Assembly: GCF_021390155.1 (NCBI RefSeq)
Contig: NZ_CP089985.1
Location: forward strand, 1,375,001-1,439,000
Reading direction: 5' to 3'
Source of the DNA: Pseudomonas sp. HN11
GTDB taxonomy: Bacteria > Pseudomonadota > Gammaproteobacteria > Pseudomonadales > Pseudomonadaceae
DNA length: 64,000 nt
This document shows, piece by piece, positions 53,161 to 60,663 of this stretch; position 1 is the first letter of the stretch; every line of letters begins with the position of its first letter. Position numbers and translations under genes: made by a program. The notes below the pieces were generated by a model. That model searched no databases. It was not told the DNA's origin and worked only from the letters and a program-made list of their open reading frames with translations.

Positions 53161-53457
53161 TCAGGACTTGGCGGTGAAGGCAGCTTCCTGGCCGAAACCG
53201 GTTGGCGAGGTGGAGCTAGGGGTTTTGAGACAGGTGCCGGCTGGGACCAGTTTCCAGGCGTTGGCTTGATCCTTGGTTTTCGAGGTGCCGGCGCAGGAAG
53301 TGCCGGCGCCAGCGGCGCAGTCGTTCTTGCCGGCTTCAGCCACGCCGAAGCATTTTTGCATGTCGTCGGCAGCGTGGGCGGTGCTGGTCAGGGCGCTCAG
53401 GCTCAGGGCGGAACCGAGGGCCAGGACGAGGGTGGCGGCGGACAGTTTGGTAGTCAT
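53161..53457 (-). CDS. bufA: DUF2282 bufferin precursor peptide (BufA1-like)
   Basis: A 98-residue exported precursor. The N-terminus ([29 protein letters not shown]) is a Sec signal peptide ending AHA at about residue 29. The mature part has four Cys (C36, C47, C55, C76), in [23 protein letters not shown] and PAGTCLK. These are the residues expected to be modified by the DUF692 enzyme, giving copper-binding groups. It is the first gene of the operon. A candidate ECF-type promoter lies about 80 bases upstream. Copper buffering is known for related Caulobacter peptides; here it is inference. Confidence 0.86.
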   Translation of the reverse strand: MTTKLSAATLVLALGSALSLSALTSTAHAADDMQKCFGVAEAGKNDCAAGAGTSCAGTSKTKDQANAWKLVPAGTCLKTPSSTSPTGFGQEAAFTAKS

Positions 53458-53485
53458 GGTGTATCTCCAGCAGTGGGTTGGGGGG

Positions 53486-53545
53486 GCAGGTTTGAATGCC
53501 TGCTTGTACCACTAGAGAGGGTGGGTGGGAATTCGTTACAAGCCA
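53486..53545 (-). promoter_or_regulatory. Candidate promoter and leader hairpin of the bufferin operon
   Basis: On the minus strand the string TGTAACGAATTC (53531 region) resembles an ECF sigma -35 (GTAAC), with CTCTAG about 20 bases on. Downstream, GCAGG (53499-53503 on +) and CCTGC form a small hairpin (GCAGGCATTCAAACCTGC, 53486-53503) before the AGGAG-type site (GGAGATACACC) of bufA. No sigma-factor gene lies in the window. The assignment is visual and weak. Confidence 0.35.
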
Positions 53546-53561
53546 GCTGAAAAAACTTTGA

Positions 53562-53595
53562 ATAAAAAGGGGAGGCGGTTTCCCGGCTCCCCTTG
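53562..53595 (-). terminator. Intrinsic terminator of the bra operon
   Basis: AAGGGGAG (53567-53574) pairs with CTCCCCTT (53587-53594); read on the minus strand the hairpin is followed by TTTTATT. It is 20-odd bases after the braG stop and separates the bra operon from the bufferin promoter. Confidence 0.8.
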
Positions 53596-53616
53596 TGTCC
53601 AGCAACCATGGGCGTT

Positions 53617-54318
53617 TCAGCCGCCCAGGTAGGCCTCGCGTACTTTCGGATCCGTCAGCAATTGCTCGCCCGTGCCCTGCATCACCACACGACCGTTTTC
53701 CAGCACATAGGCACGGTCAGCGATTTTCAGCGCCTGGTTGGCGTTCTGCTCCACCAGGAACACCGTCACACCGTCCTTGCGCAGTTGTTCGATGATGTCG
53801 AAGATCTGCTGGATGATGATCGGCGCCAGGCCGAGGGATGGTTCGTCCAGCAGCAACAGCTTGGGTTTGCTCATCAACGCCCGGCCGATGGCGAGCATTT
53901 GCTGTTCGCCGCCGGACATGGTGCCGCCGCGCTGGCTGAAGCGCTCCTTGAGTCGCGGGAACAGGTGCAGCACCTTGTCCATCTGCTCCTGATAGTCGCC
54001 CTTGTCGGTGAAGAACCCACCCATGGCCAGGTTCTCTTCCACGGTCAGGCGCGAGAACACGCGGCGGCCTTCCGGTACCACCGCAATGCTCTTGCGCATG
54101 ATTTGCGATGACTGCAGGCCCACCAGTTCTTCACCCATGTAGCGGATGCTGCCGCTGTGGGCCTGAGGTGACCCGCACAGGGTCATCAGCAGGGTCGACT
54201 TGCCGGCGCCGTTGGCGCCGATCAGCGTGACGATCTCACCCTGGCGCACTTCCACGTTGACGCTGTGCAGGGCCTGGATCTTGCCGTAGAAAGTGGAAAC
54301 GTTTTCGAATTGCAGCAT
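53617..54318 (-). CDS. braG: Branched-chain amino-acid ABC transporter ATP-binding protein LivF/BraG
   Basis: A 233-residue ATPase of the HAAT family. Walker A GANGAGKST, signature MSGGEQQMLAIGRAL, Walker B LLLDEPSLGLAP. The FENVSTFYGKIQALHSVNVEV N-terminus and EQNANQALKIADRAYVLENG are typical of LivF. It works with BraF to energise BraD-BraE uptake of Leu, Ile and Val (also Ala and Thr in P. aeruginosa). Last gene of braCDEFG; a terminator follows. Confidence 0.96.
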   Translation of the reverse strand: MLQFENVSTFYGKIQALHSVNVEVRQGEIVTLIGANGAGKSTLLMTLCGSPQAHSGSIRYMGEELVGLQSSQIMRKSIAVVPEGRRVFSRLTVEENLAMGGFFTDKGDYQEQMDKVLHLFPRLKERFSQRGGTMSGGEQQMLAIGRALMSKPKLLLLDEPSLGLAPIIIQQIFDIIEQLRKDGVTVFLVEQNANQALKIADRAYVLENGRVVMQGTGEQLLTDPKVREAYLGG

Positions 54319-54319
54319 T

Positions 54320-55087
54320 TTACGCTTCCCCCAAATAGGCTTTGATCACTTCAGGATTGTCGCGGATCTGCTCCGGCGTCCCGTCGGCCAAAGGCGTGCC
54401 CTGGTTGATCACCACGATGTGATCGGAAATGCTCATGACCAGTTTCATGTCGTGTTCGATCAACAGCACCGTGGCGTTGTTTTCTTCACGCAACACGCTG
54501 ATCAGCGCCTTGAGGTCTTCGGTTTCCTTGGGGTTCAGGCCGGCGGCCGGTTCGTCGAGCATAAGGATCCGCGGGCGGGTCATCATGCAGCGGGCGATTT
54601 CCAGACGACGTTGCTGACCATAGGCCAGGGTGCCGGCAGGACGGTTGGCAAACTCGGTGAGGTTGACCTTGTCCAGCCAGTACGCGGCGTATTCCATGGC
54701 CTCGCGTTCGCTCTTGCGGAACGCCGGGGTCTTGAACAGGCCTGCAAAGAAGTTGGTGTTCAGGTGACGGTGCTGGGCAATCAAAAGGTTCTCGACCGCC
54801 GTCATGTCCTTGAACAACCGCACGTTCTGGAAGGTCCGCACCACGCCCTTGCGGGCGATCTCGTGACCGGCCAAACCCTGGATTGGCTGGCCATCCAGTA
54901 GGATGCTGCCGCCGCTCGGCTTATAGAAGCCGGTGAGGCAGTTGAACACCGTGGTCTTGCCGGCGCCGTTCGGACCGATCAACGCGACCACTTGTTTTTC
55001 TTTGACGGTGAGGGCCACGCCGTTGACCGCCAGCAAGCCGCCGAAGCGCATGCTCAGATTTTCGACTTTCAGGATCTCGCGGCTCAT
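54320..55087 (-). CDS. braF: Branched-chain amino-acid ABC transporter ATP-binding protein LivG/BraF
   Basis: A 255-residue ATPase: Walker [28 protein letters not shown] in place of the strict LSGGQ signature (the usual LivG variant), Walker [13 protein letters not shown]. It begins [17 protein letters not shown]. It overlaps braE by 4 bases upstream and lies 1 base from braG. Together with BraG it forms the heterodimeric ATPase. The operon is the same as PA1070-PA1074. Confidence 0.96.
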   Translation of the reverse strand: MSREILKVENLSMRFGGLLAVNGVALTVKEKQVVALIGPNGAGKTTVFNCLTGFYKPSGGSILLDGQPIQGLAGHEIARKGVVRTFQNVRLFKDMTAVENLLIAQHRHLNTNFFAGLFKTPAFRKSEREAMEYAAYWLDKVNLTEFANRPAGTLAYGQQRRLEIARCMMTRPRILMLDEPAAGLNPKETEDLKALISVLREENNATVLLIEHDMKLVMSISDHIVVINQGTPLADGTPEQIRDNPEVIKAYLGEA

Positions 55088-56337
55088 TTGCGCAGCTCCA
55101 TGTGTGGACGTTGCATGGGCAGCAGGCCTTGAGGGCGCCAGATCATCATCAGCACCATCATGGCGCCGAACATCAACATGCGGTATTCGCTGAACTCACG
55201 CATCATCTCCGGCAGCAGGATCATCACGATCGCCGCCAGGATCACGCCCAGTTGCGAGCCCATGCCGCCCAGTACCACGATGGCGAGGATGATCGCCGAC
55301 TCGATAAAGGTGAACGACTCCGGGGTCACCAGGCCTTGGCGAGCGGCGAAGAAGCTGCCGGCGAAACCGGCGAACGCAGCACCCAGGGTAAAGGCGGAGA
55401 GTTTGATGATGGTCGGGTTCAGGCCCAGTGCGCGGCAGGCGATTTCATCTTCGCGCAGCGCTTCCCACGCGCGACCGATGGGCATGCGCAGCAGGCGGTT
55501 GATCACGAACAGGGCGGCCAGTGCCAGCAGCAGCGCTACCAGGTACAGGAACACTACTTTGCTCACCGGGTTGTAGTCGATCCCGAAGTATTCGTGGAAG
55601 GTCTGCATGCCTTCTGCGGCGCTGCGGTCGAACGTCAGCCCGAAGAAGGTCGGCTTGGGGATGCTGCTGATACCGTTGGGACCGCCGGTGATATCGGTCA
55701 GGTTACGCAGGAACAGACGGATGATTTCACCGAAGCCCAGGGTTACGATCGCCAGGTAGTCACCGCGCAGGCGCAGTACCGGAAAGCCCAGCAGGAAGCC
55801 GAACGTGGCCGCCGCCATGCCCGCCAGGGGCAGGCAGATCCAGAAGCCCCAACCCAGGTAGTGCGAAAGCAGTGCGTAGGTGTAGGCACCCACGGCGTAG
55901 AAGCCCACATAACCCAGGTCGAGCAAGCCGGCCAGGCCTACCACGATGTTAAGACCAAGGCCCAGCAACACGTAGATCAGGATCAGGGTGGCGATGTCGA
56001 CCGCGCCGCGCGAGCCGAAGAACGGCCAGATCAGCGCAACGATGATCAGGGCAATGATGATGTACCGCTGTGTGCGCGGCAGGGTCAGGAATTGGCTGAC
56101 CTTGGGCGACACCAACGGACCACGGTTGCCTTTGAACAAGGCACCGACCTGTTGGGTGAACAGTACGCGCAGGAACATCAGCACCGAGCACAGGGCGATG
56201 ATGGTCAGGGTCACGGGACCGGTGCCATGCACTTCCAGGTTGATGCCGACAATGCTCAGCTTGAGGCCGAGTACGGGGAACGCAACCGCCCAAACCAACA
56301 GCGCGCTGAAAAACGCCGATTTAAGATATCTGCTCAT
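55084..56337 (-). CDS. braE: Branched-chain amino-acid ABC transporter permease LivM/BraE
   Basis: A 417-residue inner-membrane permease with about 9-10 hydrophobic segments. [32 protein letters not shown] is the LivM hallmark; the EAA-like cytoplasmic loop appears at [26 protein letters not shown]. It is overlapped by braF and braD by 4 bases each, indicating coupled synthesis. The long antisense open frame on + here is a by-product of composition. Confidence 0.95.
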   Translation of the reverse strand: MSRYLKSAFFSALLVWAVAFPVLGLKLSIVGINLEVHGTGPVTLTIIALCSVLMFLRVLFTQQVGALFKGNRGPLVSPKVSQFLTLPRTQRYIIIALIIVALIWPFFGSRGAVDIATLILIYVLLGLGLNIVVGLAGLLDLGYVGFYAVGAYTYALLSHYLGWGFWICLPLAGMAAATFGFLLGFPVLRLRGDYLAIVTLGFGEIIRLFLRNLTDITGGPNGISSIPKPTFFGLTFDRSAAEGMQTFHEYFGIDYNPVSKVVFLYLVALLLALAALFVINRLLRMPIGRAWEALREDEIACRALGLNPTIIKLSAFTLGAAFAGFAGSFFAARQGLVTPESFTFIESAIILAIVVLGGMGSQLGVILAAIVMILLPEMMREFSEYRMLMFGAMMVLMMIWRPQGLLPMQRPHMELRK

Positions 56338-57257
56338 ACTTTCTCAACCTCCGGGCGGCCCAAAATGCCGGTCGGACGGAACAACAGCACCAGAACCAAC
56401 AAGCCGAACGCCACCACGTCCTTGTATTGGTCGCCGAAGATATCGGCGCCAAAGGCTTCGGCCACACCCAGCACCAGGCCACCGAGCATCGCGCCCGGGA
56501 TACTGCCGATGCCGCCCAATACCGCCGCGGTGAAGGCCTTGAGGCCTACCAGGAAACCGGCGTTGGGGTTGATCACGCCGTACTGCATGCTCAGCAGCAC
56601 CGCCGCAACGGCGGCCAGTGCGGCACCGATCACGAAGGTCAGGGCGATGATGTTGTTGGTGTTGATGCCCAACAGGTTGGCCATCTTGATGTCTTCGGCG
56701 CAGGCCCGGCAGGCGCGTCCCAGACGGGAGCGGGAGATGAACAGGGTCAGACCGAGCATCGCCACCAGGGTGACGACGAAGACCAGAATCTGCATGTACG
56801 AAATCAGCACTTCTTGTGCGCCGCCTGGGCCGAAGGAGATGCTCCCCGGGATCAGGTTGGGAATGGACTTGTCCTTCGAGTCCTGGGACAGCAATACGGT
56901 GTTCTGCAGGAAAATCGACATGCCGATGGCGGAAATCAGTGGAATCAAACGGTTGCTGCCACGCAAGGGGCGGTAGGCAACGCGCTCGATACTGTAGCCA
57001 TAGGCACTGGTCACGACGATCGACGCCAGGAACGCGGCGGTCATCAACAGCGGCAGGGAGTGGATACCCATCATGGCCAACCCGGCAAGGGCGATAAAGG
57101 CCACGTAGGAACCAATCATGTACACCTCGCCATGGGCGAAGTTGATCATTCCAATGATGCCGTAAACCATTGTGTAGCCAATGGCTATCAAGGCATAGGT
57201 GCTGCCAATGGTCAGGCCATTAACCAGCTGTTGGAAAAAATGATAGATCTCAGGCAT
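56334..57257 (-). CDS. braD: Branched-chain amino-acid ABC transporter permease LivH/BraD
   Basis: A 307-residue permease with the LivH N-terminal signature [38 protein letters not shown] and the cytoplasmic loop [32 protein letters not shown]. It overlaps braE by 4 bases. braC is upstream across a 227-base gap with a hairpin, so BraD is probably made from a read-through message in lower amount than BraC. Confidence 0.96.
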   Translation of the reverse strand: MPEIYHFFQQLVNGLTIGSTYALIAIGYTMVYGIIGMINFAHGEVYMIGSYVAFIALAGLAMMGIHSLPLLMTAAFLASIVVTSAYGYSIERVAYRPLRGSNRLIPLISAIGMSIFLQNTVLLSQDSKDKSIPNLIPGSISFGPGGAQEVLISYMQILVFVVTLVAMLGLTLFISRSRLGRACRACAEDIKMANLLGINTNNIIALTFVIGAALAAVAAVLLSMQYGVINPNAGFLVGLKAFTAAVLGGIGSIPGAMLGGLVLGVAEAFGADIFGDQYKDVVAFGLLVLVLLFRPTGILGRPEVEKV

Positions 57258-57437
57258 TACAGCGCTCCTAAAAACCCGATACGCATTTCACTGGTGGAGT
57301 CATTTCCGGCTCGGTGCCCTGTTCTGTGACCAGGTTGCACAAAGCGTTTGCCAGCGAACCGCTGGTGACGGTTTTAAGATTTTCAGGTGAGCCAGCGCCC
57401 GGATCGCGGGTGACAGGCCCATAAACCTCGTAAAACA

Positions 57438-57463
57438 AAGCCCACTGCTCTCACAGTGGGCTT
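57438..57463 (-). terminator. Partial terminator between braC and braD
   Basis: AAGCCCACTG on one side pairs perfectly with CAGTGGGCTT (57438-57447 and 57454-57463) and, on the minus strand, is followed by TGTTTTACG. It stands about 22 bases after the braC stop codon. A leaky terminator here would explain the excess of periplasmic binding protein over permease. Confidence 0.75.
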
Positions 57464-57484
57464 GTTGGACCAGTAACGCCCGGC

Positions 57485-58612
57485 TTACTGAGGGGAAACT
57501 TCGGTTTTTGGTTTACCGAAGTGCCATTCGTAGACCACGAATTTGAAGTCCTTCAAGTCGCCCTTGGCATCGAAGCTCAGGTCGCCGGTAGGCGTCTTGA
57601 AAGTGCCCGCGTGGATGGCGGCGGCCACTTTGGCGGTGTCTTCGCTCTTCGCAGCGGTAATACCGCCGGCGATCACTTCAATGGCCGAGTAGGCTGGGAA
57701 CACGAACGGACCAGTTGGGTCCTGCTTGTTCTTGGCGAACTCTTCAACGATGGCTTTGTTGGCCGGATCGGTGTCGAAGGACTTAGGCAGGGTCACCAGC
57801 AGGCCTTCGGAAGCGCCCTGGGCGATTTGCGAGATGGAATCGTTGCCGACGCCTTCTGGACCCATGAACTTGGCGTTCAGGCCTTTTTCCTTGGCCTGGC
57901 GCAGGATCAGGCCCAGCTCAGGGTGGTAGCCGCCGTAGTAGACGAAGTCGACGTTGGCTTGCTTGAGTTTCTGGATGATCGAGGAGAAATCTTTGTCGCC
58001 GGCGTTCAGGCCTTCGAAGACGGCAACCTTGGTGCCTTTTTTCTCGAGGGTCTGTTTCACGGCGGTGGCGATGCCCTCACCGTATTGCTGTTTGTCGTGC
58101 AGTACGGCGACGATCTTCGGCTTCACGTGGTCGGCGATGTAGTTGCCGGCGGCTGGGCCCTGGGCGCTGTCCAGGCCGATGGTGCGGAAGATCAGCTTGT
58201 AGCCACGGGCGGTGATTTCCGGGCTGGTGGCAGCCGGGGTAATCATGATCACGCCTTCATCTTCATAGATGTCGGAGGCTGGCTGAGTGGAGCTGGAGCA
58301 GAGGTGACCGACCACGAACTTGACGCCGTCGTTGACCACTTTGTTCGCGACGGCAACGGCTTGTTTAGGATCGCAAGCGTCGTCGTATTCCTTGGCTTCA
58401 AGCATTTTACCGTCGACGCCACCTTTGGCGTTGATGTCAGCGATGGCTTGCTTGGCACCCATGAATTGCATGTCGCCGTATTGTGTCACTGGACCGGTTT
58501 TAGGACCTGCGATACCGATCTTGATGGTGTCGGCTGCGAACGAATGGCCGGCAACCCCAGCCAGGACCATAGCGGCAAACAGTTTGGAAATCTGCTTAGT
58601 AGCCTTATTCAT
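57485..58612 (-). CDS. braC: Leu/Ile/Val-binding periplasmic protein BraC/LivK
   Basis: A 375-residue type I periplasmic binding protein. The signal peptide MNKATKQISKLFAAMVLAGVAGHSFA precedes the family start DTIKIGIAGPKTGPVTQYGDMQFMGAKQAI. FVVGHLCSSSTQPASDIYEDEGVIMITPAATSPE is the ligand-contacting segment with a disulfide-type Cys pair in LCS and the DDACDP region. It heads the braCDEFG operon, with GTGGAGC before its ATG and a palindromic operator candidate in the promoter region. Confidence 0.96.
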   Translation of the reverse strand: MNKATKQISKLFAAMVLAGVAGHSFAADTIKIGIAGPKTGPVTQYGDMQFMGAKQAIADINAKGGVDGKMLEAKEYDDACDPKQAVAVANKVVNDGVKFVVGHLCSSSTQPASDIYEDEGVIMITPAATSPEITARGYKLIFRTIGLDSAQGPAAGNYIADHVKPKIVAVLHDKQQYGEGIATAVKQTLEKKGTKVAVFEGLNAGDKDFSSIIQKLKQANVDFVYYGGYHPELGLILRQAKEKGLNAKFMGPEGVGNDSISQIAQGASEGLLVTLPKSFDTDPANKAIVEEFAKNKQDPTGPFVFPAYSAIEVIAGGITAAKSEDTAKVAAAIHAGTFKTPTGDLSFDAKGDLKDFKFVVYEWHFGKPKTEVSPQ

Positions 58613-58953
58613 AGTGCTCCACTCTTACTGTTGTATTTTTTATAGTTCTAGCGGCCTTGTGAGCTGCAGAACCGGATCAGATATCTCGGATATCCCCCCG
58701 GCAGTGCCCTGGCAACTGTACCGGTACAGTGTAGAGCGCCGGTTCATCGCTTGAAAAGCTGGCTGCTGGGGGCAAAACCCGGGTGTGTCGCTTAAATGAA
58801 AGAAAAAGACAGAATCGCGGCGGGGTAATGCCAGAGTTTCGGGCAATCCTTGGCTTTACTGACACTTTCTCTCGGTGACTCATTTGCAACTGGGTTTTTC
58901 TACCAGAGCCACGACGTTATGATTGCGCCGTTTTTTTACTCAGGTGAATTCCC
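58613..58953. promoter_or_regulatory. Divergent promoter region of braC and the DUF2288 gene
   Basis: This 341-base gap has no supported gene. It holds the perfect 14-base palindrome CTGTACCGGTACAG (58716-58729), about 105 bases before the braC ATG, and two GATATC sites nearby (58680-58694). The palindrome is a good operator candidate. -35 and -10 could not be fixed by eye. Confidence 0.5.
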
Positions 58954-59265
58954 ATGACGCAAGAACCTAGCACCCTCTATGCCAAGCTGCTCGGTGAAAC
59001 CGCCGAAATATCCTGGAAAGAGCTTGAGCCGTTCTTCGCCAAGGGTGCCCTATTGTGGGTCGACGCCGGGCTGGATTTGATCGAAGCCGCCGAAGCAATG
59101 GCCGAAGACAACCGCGACAAAGTCGCTGCCTGGCTGGCCTCTGGCAGCCTGGCCGAGGTGTCTGCGACGCGGGCGCTGGACCTGGTGGAGCGCGATCCGA
59201 AGCTGTGGGCGGTGGTGGTTTCGCCTTGGATCCTGATCCAGGAAAGGGCAGTGTCTTCGAGCTAG
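58954..59265 (+). CDS. DUF2288 family protein
   Basis: A 103-residue acidic cytoplasmic protein (MTQEPSTLYAKLLGETAEISWKELEPFFAKGALLWVD), helical by composition, without signal peptide or cysteine. It fits DUF2288, common as a single gene in pseudomonads. The ATG follows a moderate ribosome-binding site. Function unknown; no operon partner. Confidence 0.85.
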   Translation: MTQEPSTLYAKLLGETAEISWKELEPFFAKGALLWVDAGLDLIEAAEAMAEDNRDKVAAWLASGSLAEVSATRALDLVERDPKLWAVVVSPWILIQERAVSSS

Positions 59266-59515
59266 GCACCAAAAAGGGGCGTGATTTTCTGCTTTGAAAG
59301 TGTGTAGCGGGGTAACTGCTGGCGGGGTGATGGCATCTTGCCGTGAAGAAAGGTCACAGCCCAGGGTGACGCGCACGTTATGGGAACAGTTTTCCCGTCG
59401 CCCAAAGCGCGGGAGAATTGTTTCTTAGTGTGAATAAAGCCTGTTAGTTGTCAGATTCCGACGTAGGAAAAGGTGAAGTCCGGTAAAGTTCGCCGCCTGC
59501 CATCCGGAGTTCGTC

Positions 59516-60607
59516 ATGCTGTCAACGCTGCCCCTCTCAGCGAAACCCTCGCACCAGTTGCTTTATCTGATCTACGGTAAACAGGATGTTTATCGGCGCG
59601 AAGCCAAGTTCAGCATTCTCAGCGCCTTGTCACAGCTCAAGCAGGGCGAGTCGCTGTGCATCCGGGTCATGACCGACCGTCCTCAGGACTTCATCGGTTG
59701 GCCGGTGGAAACCATCGAGCTCGACGAGCAGACCCTGATCCAATGGCAGGGTGGAAACGGCTACCTTCACCGACGCAAAGCCTGTGCGATCGCCCAAGGG
59801 TTGACGCTGGCGGACAAGACCCTGTTTGTCGACACCGACACGGTGTTCCTCAAGTCTCCCCATCGCGTGTTCGAACTGATCGAGCCTGGCCAGTATGTGA
59901 TGGACGAGTTCGAGTACGACTGGAGCTACGTCTGCGAACGGCCGGATTACCTCAAGCTGGGCAAGCACCTGCACACCCATGGTGTGTCTGCCGGCAACAG
60001 CTTCAAGCTCTACAATAGTGGCCTGTGCGGTGTCCGTGATACGGATGCGTCGCTGCTTGAAACCTCGATCCGCCTGATCGACGAGTGGACCCAGGACTCA
60101 TTCGATATCCACACCATCGAGCAAGTCGCGATTTCCTTCGCAATGCGTGGCAACACGGTGCGCGAGGCCAGGAAGTTCGTTCATCACTATTACGCCGACA
60201 AACGCTTCTTCCATGCCATGCAGGCGCGTTTCTTCAGCCTTCACGGTGAAGCCTTCAGCCCTGAGCTGGTCGCGCGTTGCCTTGACGTACCGCAGGTCAA
60301 GCCCATGCCCTCGGCCTGGCAGCGATTGCGCATCAAATGGAAACTGCGCAATCAGCGCAAGCATGTGAAGAGGGTGGGGCGCGATTTGCTTTACGGCAGC
60401 GCGGCACCTGAGCACCCCTATTACCAGGTGTGTCGACAAGGTTGGTGGGAGTCGGCCTCGCGTGAGATCCGTGGCTGGGATGAGGCTGAACAGAATAAGT
60501 TCTTCGGTACGCAAGCATCCGCCTGGCCTAAGCAACTGCCTCGGCCTGCCAAAGCGGCAGACGAGCAGGCCATCATCGCCTACTTGCAACAACGAAGAGC
60601 CTATTGA
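59516..60607 (+). CDS. GT-A-like hypothetical protein
   Basis: A 363-residue protein of unknown role. A DxD-like motif DTD at residues 106-108 sits in KTLFVDTDTVFLKSPHRVFELI, preceded by a Rossmann-like beginning (HQLLYLIYGKQDVYRREAKFSILSAL) and followed by YNSGLCGVRDTD, the pattern of GT-A nucleotide-sugar transferases. No signal peptide or membrane segment. It is not next to LPS or capsule genes. Sugar donor and acceptor are unknown. Confidence 0.7.
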   Translation: MLSTLPLSAKPSHQLLYLIYGKQDVYRREAKFSILSALSQLKQGESLCIRVMTDRPQDFIGWPVETIELDEQTLIQWQGGNGYLHRRKACAIAQGLTLADKTLFVDTDTVFLKSPHRVFELIEPGQYVMDEFEYDWSYVCERPDYLKLGKHLHTHGVSAGNSFKLYNSGLCGVRDTDASLLETSIRLIDEWTQDSFDIHTIEQVAISFAMRGNTVREARKFVHHYYADKRFFHAMQARFFSLHGEAFSPELVARCLDVPQVKPMPSAWQRLRIKWKLRNQRKHVKRVGRDLLYGSAAPEHPYYQVCRQGWWESASREIRGWDEAEQNKFFGTQASAWPKQLPRPAKAADEQAIIAYLQQRRAY

Positions 60608-60663
60608 GGCAGCGGGTGGCAGAGTTATTTTTGGAATGACGGCTAAATGCCAGGATGTCGGCG

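Noticed and set aside
51004..53457. Possible toxin-antitoxin or bacteriocin operon
   Set aside because: The DUF2282/DUF692/DUF2063/DoxX composition fits bufferin loci; no immunity or toxin feature was seen.
55102..56976. 624-codon open frame antisense to braE and braD
   Set aside because: The opposite strand encodes complete LivM and LivH proteins, and this frame is Gln/His/Arg-rich with no family signal.
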